DNA of 64,000 bases from G963675935 sp963803125 (GTDB lineage: Bacteria > Planctomycetota > Planctomycetia > Pirellulales > Thermoguttaceae): contig CAWDLR010000003.1 of the NCBI GenBank assembly GCA_963803125.1, positions 868,001 to 932,000 of the forward strand, given 5' to 3'. The translations under genes and the position numbers were made by a program. The notes below the pieces were generated by a model. It searched no databases. It was not told the origin of the DNA and saw only the letters and a program-made list of their open reading frames with translations. Shown one piece after another: positions 16,251-25,106 of the stretch; position 1 is the first letter of the stretch; each line of letters begins with the position of its first letter.

Positions 16251-18802
16251 GCAAATTCGCCTTCCTAGTACGCCGCTTGAGAAATCTCCCCTCTCCCTTT
16301 GGGGGAGGGGCAGGGGGTGAGGGCTGCATGGCGCAAGATTGTGGCAAGTCGAGCGGCCCGCGACGCTCTGCCCTCACCCTGGCCCTCTCCCAAAGGGAGA
16401 GGGGACCCGTTTCCGATTGCAATCGGGGGGCTTTCCCGGGCGGCAGAAGTTCGTTGCTGGGCGCACTAGCCGCCGCGCTTTGCCTGTTGTGCTCGTTGAC
16501 GGCCAGCGCCGAGCCGCCGCTCTACGAACAGGAACCCTACGATCAGGTCACCCTCGATGCGGCCAACAACAACGAGGTGATCAAGATCAAGCCGCTCGAA
16601 ATCGCCAATCGTATGCCGCCGCCGCGCGGCAGGTTGACCGACGAATTGAAGGTCCGCCGCCTCGACAAACCCGACAAGGAATACAAAATCGCTTGGCTGC
16701 ACATCGTCAAGCTCGAACTGTTCGAGGAGTTGATCCTCGACAAGGCCAACCAACTGAGCGCCGCGCGCGACTTTGAGACGGCTTACGACTACTTCCTCTA
16801 CCTGGAGGCCAACCGGCCCAACCTGCCCGGCCTGGCCAAAGCGATGGAAGTCAATCTCTACCGCGAAGCCGGCGCCTGCAAGCAGAATGGGCAATACGAC
16901 GCCGCCTTGGCTCTGTTGCGGGAGATCTTCGAGCACAACCGCCGCCGGCCGGGACTCGACAATGCGATGGGCAGGGTGACTGATCAGTTGCTCGCCAATT
17001 ACGAAAAAGAGAACAACTATCCCGCCGTTCGCATCCTGCTCCGCAATCTGGCCGACTGCTATCCCGAGAATTCGGTCGTCGCCAAGTGGCGGCAGCATTT
17101 GACCCAACAGGCCACGCCGCTGCTGGCCGAGGCCAACAAGGCGGTCGATGCCGGCCAGTGGTCAAAGGCTGGCGAGTTGACCCGCCAGGTCGCCAACGTC
17201 TGTCCGGAGCTGTCCGGCGCCCGTGAACTGGCCCTGATCGTTCACCGCAAGTATCCGCGGGTGGTGGTGGGAGTCGGCAGCCCGTATGCCGACGCCTCCC
17301 CCAATCGCCTCGACGACTGGATGGTGCGGCGCACCAGCCGGCTGCTGTTCCGCACGCTCACCGAGTTCGCCGGCGCCAGCAGCGAGGGGGGAAATTACGA
17401 TTGCCCCGTTGGCAAGGTCTCGATGTCTGACCAGGGCCGCCGCGTGCTGATCCAGTTGAAGCCGAACATCGGCTGGGCCCAGGGCGACGCCACGTTGGCC
17501 AATTGCGACGTCGCCCGGCAACTCCTGGCGATGACCGACCCGAAGCAGAGTGGCTACCGCATCGATTGGGCCGATCTGATGCTGGCCGTGTCGGACCGCG
17601 GCGTGTACGGTCTCGACGTGGACCTGCGCCGCCCCTACGTTCGCCCCGAGGCGATGTTGCAGATCGCGCTCACGCCGCGGGGAGCGCCGCTAAAGCCCGG
17701 GGAACTGCCGCCGACCAACGGGCCGTTCACGGTGCAGTCGCGATCGCCGCGGGAGACCGTCTTCGTCGCCAATCCCCGTTACTTCGCCGCCGTGGCCGGC
17801 CAACCCCGCGAGATCGTCGAGCGCCATTATCCAACGATCGCCAACGCTGTCGAAGCCCTCAAACGCGGCGAAATCCAGGTGCTCGACCGCGTCAATCCCT
17901 GGAGCCTGGCCGCCCTGCGCACCGACTCGCATCTGGTCGTCCAGGCCTACGCCTGCCCCTTGGTCCACTGCCTGATCCCCAACCTGCACCGCCCGATCGT
18001 CTCCGACCGGACGTTTCGGCGGGCGCTGCTCTACGGGATTTTCCGCCAGGGGATTTTGCAGCAGATTTTGGGCGGGACCGATCTGCCCGGCTGCGTGATC
18101 ACCAGCAGCCCCTTTCCCTTGGGTGTCGATTCGAGCGATCCGATGGGCTATGCCTCGGACGACAGCCTGGAGCCCCGCCCCTACCTGCCGCGGCTGACGA
18201 TCGCCCTGGCCAACGTCACGCTGAAGAACTACCTCGACGCGCAGAGCAAGAACGCCGCCGCCAATCAGGGCGCCGCCGGTCAAAGCACCGCCGCGGGAGC
18301 CGCCAAGAAGTCCAAGCGACCGAGCCTACCGCCGCTGGTGCTGGCCTATCCGCGCGACGAGATCGCGTCGGCCGCCTGCGCTTCGATCCAGAAGCGGTTG
18401 AAGCTGGTGGACATCACCGTCGAGCTTAGGCCGCTTGACGGGCCGATGCCCGCCCACGTCCCCGACGACGTCGATCTGCTCTACGCCGAGTTGCCGATGT
18501 GGGAGCCGCTGGTCGATGCCCGCCGCGTGCTGGGCGAAGACGGGATGGCCGGCGGCTGCAGCCCGTACATGACCCTCGCTTTGCGGCAGCTCGACGAGGC
18601 GGTCGATTGGAAGCAGGTTCGCGATTGCCTGCACGCCGTGCATCGCATCTGCTTCGACGACGCGGCCGTCATCCCACTTTGGCAACTGGTCGACTACTTC
18701 GCCTGCAACGAGAACATGAAAGGCGTGTCCCCCAGACCCGTCTCGCTTTACCAGAACGTCGAACAATGGCGGCCGCCCTTCCAATACCCGTCGGATAAAT
18801 GA
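16247..18802 (+). CDS. SBP_bac_5-like solute-binding protein with helical N-terminal domain and in-frame repeat insertion
   Basis: About 851 residues from ATG 16247, which overlaps the previous stop (ATGA). Residues 14-53 are encoded by a palindromic repeat inserted in frame, ahead of the hydrophobic signal core (SLLGALAAALCLLCSLTASA). A helical TPR-like region spans roughly residues 90-330. The C-terminal half resembles family-5 extracellular solute-binding proteins (LKPNIGWAQGDATLANCDVA, NGPFTVQSRSPRETVFVANP, RRALLYGIFRQGILQQILGG). No ABC permease or ATPase is nearby, so it is probably not a transporter component and may serve as a peptide-binding module in the envelope complex. Confidence 0.85.
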   Translation: MSKFAFLVRRLRNLPSPFGGGAGGEGCMAQDCGKSSGPRRSALTLALSQRERGPVSDCNRGAFPGGRSSLLGALAAALCLLCSLTASAEPPLYEQEPYDQVTLDAANNNEVIKIKPLEIANRMPPPRGRLTDELKVRRLDKPDKEYKIAWLHIVKLELFEELILDKANQLSAARDFETAYDYFLYLEANRPNLPGLAKAMEVNLYREAGACKQNGQYDAALALLREIFEHNRRRPGLDNAMGRVTDQLLANYEKENNYPAVRILLRNLADCYPENSVVAKWRQHLTQQATPLLAEANKAVDAGQWSKAGELTRQVANVCPELSGARELALIVHRKYPRVVVGVGSPYADASPNRLDDWMVRRTSRLLFRTLTEFAGASSEGGNYDCPVGKVSMSDQGRRVLIQLKPNIGWAQGDATLANCDVARQLLAMTDPKQSGYRIDWADLMLAVSDRGVYGLDVDLRRPYVRPEAMLQIALTPRGAPLKPGELPPTNGPFTVQSRSPRETVFVANPRYFAAVAGQPREIVERHYPTIANAVEALKRGEIQVLDRVNPWSLAALRTDSHLVVQAYACPLVHCLIPNLHRPIVSDRTFRRALLYGIFRQGILQQILGGTDLPGCVITSSPFPLGVDSSDPMGYASDDSLEPRPYLPRLTIALANVTLKNYLDAQSKNAAANQGAAGQSTAAGAAKKSKRPSLPPLVLAYPRDEIASAACASIQKRLKLVDITVELRPLDGPMPAHVPDDVDLLYAELPMWEPLVDARRVLGEDGMAGGCSPYMTLALRQLDEAVDWKQVRDCLHAVHRICFDDAAVIPLWQLVDYFACNENMKGVSPRPVSLYQNVEQWRPPFQYPSDK
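16286..16405. repeat. Palindromic CCCTCTCCCTTTGGGGGAGG repeat inside a coding sequence
   Basis: Left arm 16286-16323 and right arm 16370-16405 are imperfect inverted copies around a 46-base spacer. The element is a widely dispersed bacterial palindrome type. Here it is 120 bases, a multiple of three, and the reading frame of the SBP-like gene stays open through it (SPFGGGAGGEG ... ALTLALSQRERG). Confidence 0.85.
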
Positions 18803-20223
18803 ACGTGCTGACAAGACTGCCGAAATTGCTGGCTGCGATCATCCTGCTTTGGCCCGCCGTGGCCGGCGCCGCCAATCTGTCGGTCTGGCCGCTGACGCCG
18901 TACCAGGTGCGGGTGGTGTTGGCCGTGGGCCGCGACGCGCCGCTGACGCCGCGGTTGGAAGCGAACTTGTCCGCTGCCCTGGCGGCGCGGATCGAAGAGG
19001 TTATCGGGCCGCCCTGGGACGTGACCTTGGCCGCTCCCCCGCCGGCGCTCCGCCGCGAGATGCTGCACGAGCTGGCCGCCGTCGAAGAGAAGAGCGTTCC
19101 CATCCCTTCGCCCGAGCCCGACAAGATCATGCTCGTGGCGGTCAGCGCCGTTCCCGGCGGGCTGAAGGTCGCCGCGCGCGACTTCGACGTCCACGCCCGC
19201 GCGCTCGGCTATCCCGTCACCCGGCAGGTTTGGCAGATCGGCTCGCTTTGCGACGCTTCGCTCGACGCGCTGCTGACCGCCTTCGCTCCGCTGGCCCGCA
19301 TCGAGCGGATCGAGAAGGAGGGAAAGGACGGCATCGCCGTGCTGCGGGTGAAAGCCGCCGGGCTGCCGCTGCGCGATCCGCACCTAAAGCTCCTCCGCCT
19401 CGGCGACGTCTTCCGCCCGCTGGTCCGCTACAGCAACCGCGACAACAAGTTCATCAAGGCGACCCAGGCGCAGTGGTCGTTGTGCGTCGTCGAGAAGATT
19501 TCGCCCGAAGAGGTCCGCAGCCGCGTCTACACCGGCATGCGCTCGGAGATACCCACCCGCGGCAAAGGGCGGGCCGAGTCGTTGGCTATCCGCGTGCAAT
19601 CCCCCGGCGGCGCCACGCAGTTGGTGCTCCAGTCGCGGGTCGAACCGAAAAAGCCGCTGGCCGGCTGCGACGTGTATGCTTATCCGCCGGGCAACAAAGA
19701 CGCCGTGGCGCTGCTGGGCAAAACCGATCGCCAGGGTCGCCTGCCAGTCCCCACGCTGCCCGGTACGCTCATGCGCGTGTTGTTGATCAAAGACGGCAGC
19801 GCCCTGCTGGGTAAACTGCCGGTCGTGCCCGGGCTCGAACGCCAACTGCTCGCCCCCGTTCCCAATGACGACCAGCGGCTGGCCGCCGAGGGCTTTATCA
19901 ATGGCTTGCAGGAGGAATTGCTGGACCTGGTCGCCCACGAGAAGATCCTCGCCGTGATGATCCAAACCCGCATCGAGAAGAAGCGTTTCGACGAAGCCAC
20001 CGACCTGATCGACCAACTGCGGCGTCTGCCCACGGCGCAGCAATTTCACATGCGACTGGCCGCCGAGCAGGAGCGGCTGGCCACCAACGACGTCGGCATG
20101 CAGAAGAAGATCGACCAACTCATGGGCGATACGCGGCAGTTGGTCGATAAGTGGCTCGATCCGCAGGCGATCGACGACTTGGACCGCGAGCTCCGCGACG
20201 CAAAGGCCACCGGCGAAAAGTGA
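18799..20223 (+). CDS. Exported protein of unknown function, last gene of the ExbBD operon
   Basis: 474 residues, overlapping the preceding stop as ATGA, so translationally coupled. Signal peptide at residues 1-24 (LLAAIILLWPAVAGAA). The middle has a small beta-sandwich-like segment (KKPLAGCDVYAYPPGNKDAV, TDRQGRLPVPTLPGT), reminiscent of carboxypeptidase-regulatory-type domains. The C-terminal 120 residues are helical and likely coiled coil (IQTRIEKKRFDEATDLIDQLRR, MQKKIDQLMGDTRQLVDK). I do not recognise the family. Its position ties it to the envelope complex. Confidence 0.8.
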   Translation: MNVLTRLPKLLAAIILLWPAVAGAANLSVWPLTPYQVRVVLAVGRDAPLTPRLEANLSAALAARIEEVIGPPWDVTLAAPPPALRREMLHELAAVEEKSVPIPSPEPDKIMLVAVSAVPGGLKVAARDFDVHARALGYPVTRQVWQIGSLCDASLDALLTAFAPLARIERIEKEGKDGIAVLRVKAAGLPLRDPHLKLLRLGDVFRPLVRYSNRDNKFIKATQAQWSLCVVEKISPEEVRSRVYTGMRSEIPTRGKGRAESLAIRVQSPGGATQLVLQSRVEPKKPLAGCDVYAYPPGNKDAVALLGKTDRQGRLPVPTLPGTLMRVLLIKDGSALLGKLPVVPGLERQLLAPVPNDDQRLAAEGFINGLQEELLDLVAHEKILAVMIQTRIEKKRFDEATDLIDQLRRLPTAQQFHMRLAAEQERLATNDVGMQKKIDQLMGDTRQLVDKWLDPQAIDDLDRELRDAKATGEK

Positions 20224-20313
20224 TGCCGGGACCGCTCAACTCGTCTCCTTGGACGATGGGGCGGCAGTTTTGACCGCTCAAGGGGCCTGTCCCGACTTTC
20301 GCGGCGCAACCCT

Positions 20314-20428
20314 GGTGGGGCAGACATTCCTGTCTGCCTCGAGACCGCCGAACGGGGTTCTATTCCTCTCCGTCCCGGTCTCAAAGGCTGGTGGGGCAGA
20401 CATTCCTGTCTGCCTCGAGACCGCCGAA
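20314..20428. repeat. Two direct copies of RAYT-1-associated repeat
   Basis: TGGGGCAGACATTCCTGT plus the following TCTGCCTCGAGACCGCCGAA occurs at 20314-20352 and 20390-20428, in the same orientation 76 bases apart, 20 bases beyond the 3' end of the RAYT gene. The same core recurs at 20921-21165, 35940-36009 and 61803-61874. Confidence 0.85.
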
Positions 20429-20447
20429 AGGGTCTTTCAGAGGTTCC

Positions 20448-20906
20448 TCATGCAAACTCCGCGTTGAAGTACCAACCGTCGTATTCTTCGCCGCTTACGG
20501 CCAATCCCTTTTTCACCGGATTGTCGATCATGTATTGCAGCTTCTCCTCGAATTCATCGGAATCTCGCAAGATCCGATCCCAGGACTCGTCCTGCCATAC
20601 GCTTCCCGCTGCTTGTCTCAGTTCGTTCACGCGGCGCGCCGAGACGCCTTTGATTCCCTTCATGATCCGGCTGAGATTATAGCTGTCGCGCGGTTTCAAG
20701 ATAAGATGGGTGTGGTCCGGCATGACCATCGCTGCGGCCAGGTCGTAGAATACCCGATGCCCCGAACAAACGTGTTTGAGAACCGTTCGCCGTTCGAGTG
20801 ACGAGAGCGGGCCACCTGTAACTCGAAAGGTGACGAAGTACGTCGAACCGTCGAGAGTCCAATGTGGCAGTCGTCGTCGTTTTATTGTCAGTCTTGGCTC
20901 GTGCAC
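20448..20906 (-). CDS. REP-associated tyrosine transposase (RAYT-1), IS200-like Y1 family
   Basis: 152 residues from a GTG. The HUH metal-binding motif is HTHLIL (about residues 65-70), and the candidate catalytic tyrosine is in LQYMIDNPVKKGL near residue 128. Family members nick single-stranded repeat palindromes. TGGGGCAGACATTCCTGT repeats lie on both sides: two direct copies beyond its 3' end, and an inverted pair plus tandem copies beyond its 5' end. This makes that repeat the likely cognate substrate. Length and motifs are complete, so it may be active. Confidence 0.92.
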   Translation of the reverse strand: MHEPRLTIKRRRLPHWTLDGSTYFVTFRVTGGPLSSLERRTVLKHVCSGHRVFYDLAAAMVMPDHTHLILKPRDSYNLSRIMKGIKGVSARRVNELRQAAGSVWQDESWDRILRDSDEFEEKLQYMIDNPVKKGLAVSGEEYDGWYFNAEFA

Positions 20907-20920
20907 CCCGCACCGTTAGT

Positions 20921-21165
20921 CGCATTTCTCACAGCGGTGGGCCGGACATTCCTATCTGCCCTACCCGCCGCATTCTGCAGGGCAGACAGGAATGTCTGCC
21001 CCACCGACTGGAATGCCTGCCCCACCGTATGCCGCCCCATTACTTGAGCCGGCGACCGGGCAGACAGGAATGTCTGCCCCACCGACTGGAATGCCTGTCC
21101 CACCGTATGCCGCCCCATTACTTGAGCCGGCGACCGGGCAGACAGGAATGTCTGCCCCACCGCGC
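20921..21165. repeat. RAYT-1-type inverted repeat followed by a 78-bp tandem repeat
   Basis: An ATTTCTCA-GCGGTGG-GACATTCCTATCTGCC arm at 20924-20960 faces GGCAGACAGGAATGTCTGCC starting at 20981. The latter then repeats with a period of exactly 78 bases (20981, 21059, 21137), with almost no change between units. It separates the RAYT from the oxidoreductase gene. Confidence 0.85.
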
Positions 21166-21171
21166 CGTCGC

Positions 21172-22536
21172 CTACACCTTGATGGTGTACGGCTCGCGCT
21201 GCTTGCGGCGGGTCAGTTGGTTCGCCTCGTCGTCGCCGACAAACTCGGATTGCTGCGGATCCCACTGCACCTTGCGGTCCAGCAGCATGGCGATATTGGC
21301 CATGTGGCAGGCGTTCACCGAATTGCAGTGCGAATAGACGTCGGAAATCGGCAGCGCGCGGCTCTTCACGCAATTGAAGAAATTGATCATGTGGCCCAAA
21401 TCCTCGTTGTCGCTCGGCTTGCCGCGGTAGAGCTTCACCACTTCGGCGTCGAGCCACGCCTTGTCGGCGGAATTGCTCTTCAGTTCCTCGACGAACTTGC
21501 CGCGGATGCCGCCGCGATTGACGGCCAAGTGCCCCTTCTCGCCGGCGATGTGGATGTCGTTGCCCACGCTGTTAAGGTTGATCGTGTTGCCGTTGGGCAG
21601 CCGCATGTTGCAGTCGAAACGCTCGATGACGTTGAAGCTGTTGGGCAGGTCGGAAACCGATTTCTTGCCGAGCAGATAGTCGAGCATCAACTGGCGTCCC
21701 AGCGGGAACTCGCCCTTGCCCTCGACTTCAGCGACGCCGGTCTTTTCGCCGCCCAGCGCCCACAGCGCGATGTCGGTATGGTGAACGCCCCAGTCGGTCA
21801 CCTGGCCGCCGGAGTAGTCGAACCACCAGCGGAAGTCCCAGCCGATGCGCCTCGGACAGAAGGGGACTTTGGGGGCCTGGCCCAGCCAGAAGTCGAAATC
21901 GAGCTCCTTGGGCGGTTGTTCGTTCTTGAACGGCCCGCCCACCGTGGCCGTGCCCACCGACGCCTTCGCCTTGAGCGTCTTGCCGAGCCGGCCGCTGCGG
22001 GCGATGGCCACCGCTTCCAGGAACCCGTGGCCGTAGACGCTCCGCTGCTGCGTACCCACCTGGAAGACGCGGCCCGATTCCTTCACCGCCTTGCAGATCA
22101 TGCGGCTCTCGTCGATGGTCAGCGTCAGCGGCTTCTCACAGTAGACGTCCTTGCCGGCGGCCAGCGCGTCGGTGGCCACTTTGATGTGCCAATGGTCGGG
22201 CGTGCCGATGGTGACCACCTGCACTTCTTTGTGGTCGAGCAGCTTGCGGTAGTCCTGATAGACCTTGCACCTGCCGCCGCAGACCTCCTTGGCAAAGCGG
22301 TTGGCGTTGCCCAGGTGGACGTCGGCGCAGGCGACGGTGTGGCCCAGTGCTGCAGCCTGCCGGCCGATTTCCGTGCCGCGTCCGCCGACGCCGATCGAGC
22401 CGACGATGAGTTTGTCGCCTTTCGCCTCGTCGGCCGTCGCCGCCGCAGTAAAGAAATAGGGGGCGGCTACGCCCGCCGCCGTCGCGACGGCGCTAGTCTT
22501 CAAGAAATCACGACGTGTTTGCTCGCTCTGGCTCAT
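21172..22536 (-). CDS. Gfo/Idh/MocA-family NAD(P)-dependent oxidoreductase, Tat-exported
   Basis: 454 residues. The twin-arginine signal is TRRDFLKTSAVATAAGVAAP. The N-terminal Rossmann part has VGSIGVGGRGTEIGRQAAAL, and the family lysine motif is EKPLTLTIDES near residue 134. It ends with QLTRRKQREPYTIKV, typical of the planctomycete group annotated as Gfo/Idh/MocA with bacterial-type C-terminal domain. These enzymes oxidise or isomerise sugars and sugar acids; export suggests a periplasmic substrate with folded cofactor. It is monocistronic, between repeats on both sides. Confidence 0.93.
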   Translation of the reverse strand: MSQSEQTRRDFLKTSAVATAAGVAAPYFFTAAATADEAKGDKLIVGSIGVGGRGTEIGRQAAALGHTVACADVHLGNANRFAKEVCGGRCKVYQDYRKLLDHKEVQVVTIGTPDHWHIKVATDALAAGKDVYCEKPLTLTIDESRMICKAVKESGRVFQVGTQQRSVYGHGFLEAVAIARSGRLGKTLKAKASVGTATVGGPFKNEQPPKELDFDFWLGQAPKVPFCPRRIGWDFRWWFDYSGGQVTDWGVHHTDIALWALGGEKTGVAEVEGKGEFPLGRQLMLDYLLGKKSVSDLPNSFNVIERFDCNMRLPNGNTINLNSVGNDIHIAGEKGHLAVNRGGIRGKFVEELKSNSADKAWLDAEVVKLYRGKPSDNEDLGHMINFFNCVKSRALPISDVYSHCNSVNACHMANIAMLLDRKVQWDPQQSEFVGDDEANQLTRRKQREPYTIKV

Positions 22537-22604
22537 GGCAGGTCTCCGTTGCAGGTCGGGAGTGTAGGAAGGTGGGAGTGAAAGGGGCTGTAGCTCATTA
22601 GCGG

Positions 22605-22715
22605 GTTCTGGTTCCCACGCTCCGCGTGGGAACTGCCGCCTTTCCGACGCTCTGCGTCGAGACGGGCGACGCGGAGCGTCGGAACCAATGCGTTCCCACG
22701 CGGAGCGTGGGAACG
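22605..22715. repeat. Dispersed double palindrome (GTTCCCACGCTCCGCGTGGG family)
   Basis: Outer hairpin-forming blocks 22611-22633 and 22692-22714 carry TTCCCACG...CGTGGGAA, and the inner blocks carry TTCCGACGCTCTGCGTCGA and GACGCGGAGCGTCGGAA. The element sits between the recJ stop and the start of the oxidoreductase gene. Confidence 0.8.
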
Positions 22716-22767
22716 AGGAAGACGCCGGCTGGCGTTCTCCGCATTATAACATCTCCACGCAGTTGTT

Positions 22768-24531
22768 TCACGAGGTGCTGGGCCGCCAATCAACCAAATG
22801 CAATTCGACGCTGCGACGGCCGCGATAGTCGTTGATGACCGGGCGGAAGGCGACGTCGAAGGGGCCCTCGGTCGCCGCCAGATCGTCGGCCCATTCGCCG
22901 CCGCCGAAGGCCACCGCCCGTAGCGTCACGCCGTGCTGCGAGAGCATCATCGCCACGTGTCGCCCGCTGCTGCCCAGGGGCCGGAGAGGACCCTGCAGCG
23001 TCACCCCCGTGGTGCAGAGCAAAGGGCGCGAATTGCCCTGCCCGAACGGCGACATGCGCTCGATCTGCTCCGCCGTCTCCAGCGTAAACGCGCTGAAGGG
23101 GGCCTCCACGTCGATAAACAGCTCGGCCTCACGCTCGGCGGCCGAAATTCGGCAGGCAGCCACTTCGCAAAACGCCCCGCGGAAGCCGTCGAGCTGGTGC
23201 TCCTCGATTTTCAGCCCCGCCGCCGCCGCATGGCCGCCGTGGGCGATCAGGAACTCGCCGCACTCGGCCAAGGCCGCGTGCAGGTTGAAACCGGGCACGC
23301 TTCGCGCCGAGCCGATCCCCGCCCGCAGCCCCGCCTTGTCCCAGGAGATCATCACCACCGGCCGATGATACTTATCGGCCAACCGGCCGGCCACGATGCC
23401 GATCACGCCGGGATGCCACCCCCGCTCGGCCAAGACCAGCGCGGCGTCGCCGACCGGATCGAACATCTCGCCCGCCTGCTTTGAGGCGGCCAGTTGGATG
23501 CTCCGCTCGATCGTCTGCCGCGTGGCGTTCAGCCCGTCGATGTACTGGGCCAGTTCCTTGGCCCGCTCGGGCCGCTCGGTCACCAGCAATTCCACGGCCA
23601 ACTGCGGCTGGCCCAGCCGCCCGGCGGCGTTCAGCCGCGGCGCGATCTGAAAGGCGAGGTCCTCGGTCCCCAGCCGCAGCTTGCCGTCGGGATGCCGCTG
23701 CGCGGCGATCTTGGCGAACTGCATCAGCGTGGCCAGCCCGAGCGTCGGCGCATTGGCGAGGCTCTCCAGCCCATGCCGCACGAGCACGCGATTTTCATCC
23801 ACCAGCGGCACAACGTCGGCCACCGTGCCCAGGGCGGCCAGCCCCACGGCCTGCACGAGAAAACCTTTCATCCGCGGGCTGACGCGCTTCGCCCCGGCGG
23901 CCTGCTGGCAGACGGCCCAGGCCAGTTTCATCGCCACGCCCGAGCCGCTCAGACCGCCGAACGGATACGCGCCGCCCGGCAGCCGCGGATGGACGATTGT
24001 CGCCGCGTCGGGCAATCGCGGTCCGGGCTCGTGATGGTCGGTGACAATCAGTTCGATGCCCAGTTCCCTGGCGAGCGTCGCCTCCTCCAGGCCGCCGATG
24101 CCGCAATCGACGGTGACCAGCATTTGCCATTTGTCGGCCGCCAGCGAGCGGATCGCTTCGGCATTCAGCCCGTAGCCCTCGTCGATGCGATTGGGAATGT
24201 GGTAGCCGACCTCGGCGCCGAGCAGTTTCAAGCAGAGCCAGAGGATTGCCGTCCCGGTCATGCCGTCGACGTCGTAATCGCCGTAGACGAGCACTCGCTT
24301 GCCGGCGGCGACGGCCGCGTGGATCCGCTCGGCGGCCGCTTGGCAACCAGGCAACAGGCCGGGATCGCGGAGGGCGGAGAGCTTCGGGTCGAGAAAATCA
24401 CGGGCGACGGCCGGATCGGTCACGCCGCGGCAGACGAGCAACTCCGCTACGACCGCCGGAATCGCCGCCGCCCTTTGCAGGGCCGCGATGCCAGCCGGAT
24501 CGTGCGGATGGATGCGCCAGCGCTTCGCCAT
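22768..24531 (-). CDS. recJ: Single-stranded-DNA-specific exonuclease RecJ
   Basis: 587 residues, normal for RecJ, which degrades single-stranded DNA 5' to 3' in recombination and repair. The DHH domain motifs are present: VYGDYDVDGMTGTA, VTVDCGI, VTDHHEPG. The DHHA1 motif is AHGGHAAAAGLKI, preceded by WHPGVIGIVAGRLADKYHRP. The OB-fold tail ends in VELHLVDWRP. The ATG at 24531 is 12 bases after the rpmG stop, so the two genes are probably co-transcribed. Confidence 0.96.
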   Translation of the reverse strand: MAKRWRIHPHDPAGIAALQRAAAIPAVVAELLVCRGVTDPAVARDFLDPKLSALRDPGLLPGCQAAAERIHAAVAAGKRVLVYGDYDVDGMTGTAILWLCLKLLGAEVGYHIPNRIDEGYGLNAEAIRSLAADKWQMLVTVDCGIGGLEEATLARELGIELIVTDHHEPGPRLPDAATIVHPRLPGGAYPFGGLSGSGVAMKLAWAVCQQAAGAKRVSPRMKGFLVQAVGLAALGTVADVVPLVDENRVLVRHGLESLANAPTLGLATLMQFAKIAAQRHPDGKLRLGTEDLAFQIAPRLNAAGRLGQPQLAVELLVTERPERAKELAQYIDGLNATRQTIERSIQLAASKQAGEMFDPVGDAALVLAERGWHPGVIGIVAGRLADKYHRPVVMISWDKAGLRAGIGSARSVPGFNLHAALAECGEFLIAHGGHAAAAGLKIEEHQLDGFRGAFCEVAACRISAAEREAELFIDVEAPFSAFTLETAEQIERMSPFGQGNSRPLLCTTGVTLQGPLRPLGSSGRHVAMMLSQHGVTLRAVAFGGGEWADDLAATEGPFDVAFRPVINDYRGRRSVELHLVDWRPSTS

Positions 24532-24543
24532 GATCGACCAGCG

Positions 24544-24708
24544 CTATTTCTTCTTCTCGGAGTGTTCCGTGTGTTTTCGCAGCTTGGGGCAGTATTTTTT
24601 CAGCGTCAACTTTTCCCCGCCCGGCTTCCGCCGCAAGGTGTAGTTGTAGTCGCCCGTCTCCTTGCAGACCAAGAACACGACTTCCGCCTTCTTCTTGCTT
24701 TTCGCCAT
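24544..24708 (-). CDS. rpmG: 50S ribosomal protein L33
   Basis: 54 residues, from ATG 24708 with GGAGAG six bases upstream. An upstream in-frame start at 24726 would add MFGELR and is less likely. The sequence AKSKKKAEVVFLVCKETG followed by YNYTLRRKPGGEKLTLKKYC is the conserved L33 pattern. It has one cysteine in each half (VC, YC) rather than two CxxC pairs, so it is the zinc-independent (C-minus) type by appearance. Confidence 0.95.
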   Translation of the reverse strand: MAKSKKKAEVVFLVCKETGDYNYTLRRKPGGEKLTLKKYCPKLRKHTEHSEKKK

Positions 24709-25106
24709 CCGCAACTCTCCAAACAACCGGCCTGTTCAACCCGCGTGGCGGGACCAAGAGTTCCATTGTACTGTATCCGGCACGTTTGGGAACGGCGTTG
24801 CGCAGGGGCTGCGGGCCGCGACCACCGCTGCCGCCGGAGCCGAGTGCCCGAATCGAAAAATCTAGCGTCTACCCCCAATTTGGAAGGGTAGTACGATTTC
24901 GTCGCAAGAGTTAGAATGGCGGTGGACGTTCGGGCGCTGCAGCGGGCACTCAGCGATTTCTCGACGGTTCTCCGTTGATCGAGGCGCGCGCCGCGGCGAA
25001 CAGACCCCATCCAACGGGGTAGTTCGTTGTTGTATCGTTGCTTTTTGCGCAAAGGCCGGTTAGGTTAGATTCTGGTACTTTCTTGTACCAGTCGGGGGGC
25101 CAACAC
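24709..25106. other. Divergent intergenic region, no gene seen
   Basis: 398 bases between rpmG and the second toroid gene. It must hold promoters for both. I see no reliable ORF, tRNA or palindrome; TGGTACTTTCTTGTACCA at 25074-25091 is a short inverted repeat just ahead of the toroid gene's ribosome site and could be an operator. Confidence 0.4.

Noticed and set aside
16286..16405. Rho-independent terminator
   Set aside because: It lies inside a coding sequence with an ATGA-coupled start, has no U tract, and belongs to a dispersed repeat family.
20981..21165. CRISPR array
   Set aside because: The 78-bp unit is repeated as a whole with identical 'spacers', and there are no cas genes. It is a tandem repeat containing a REP.
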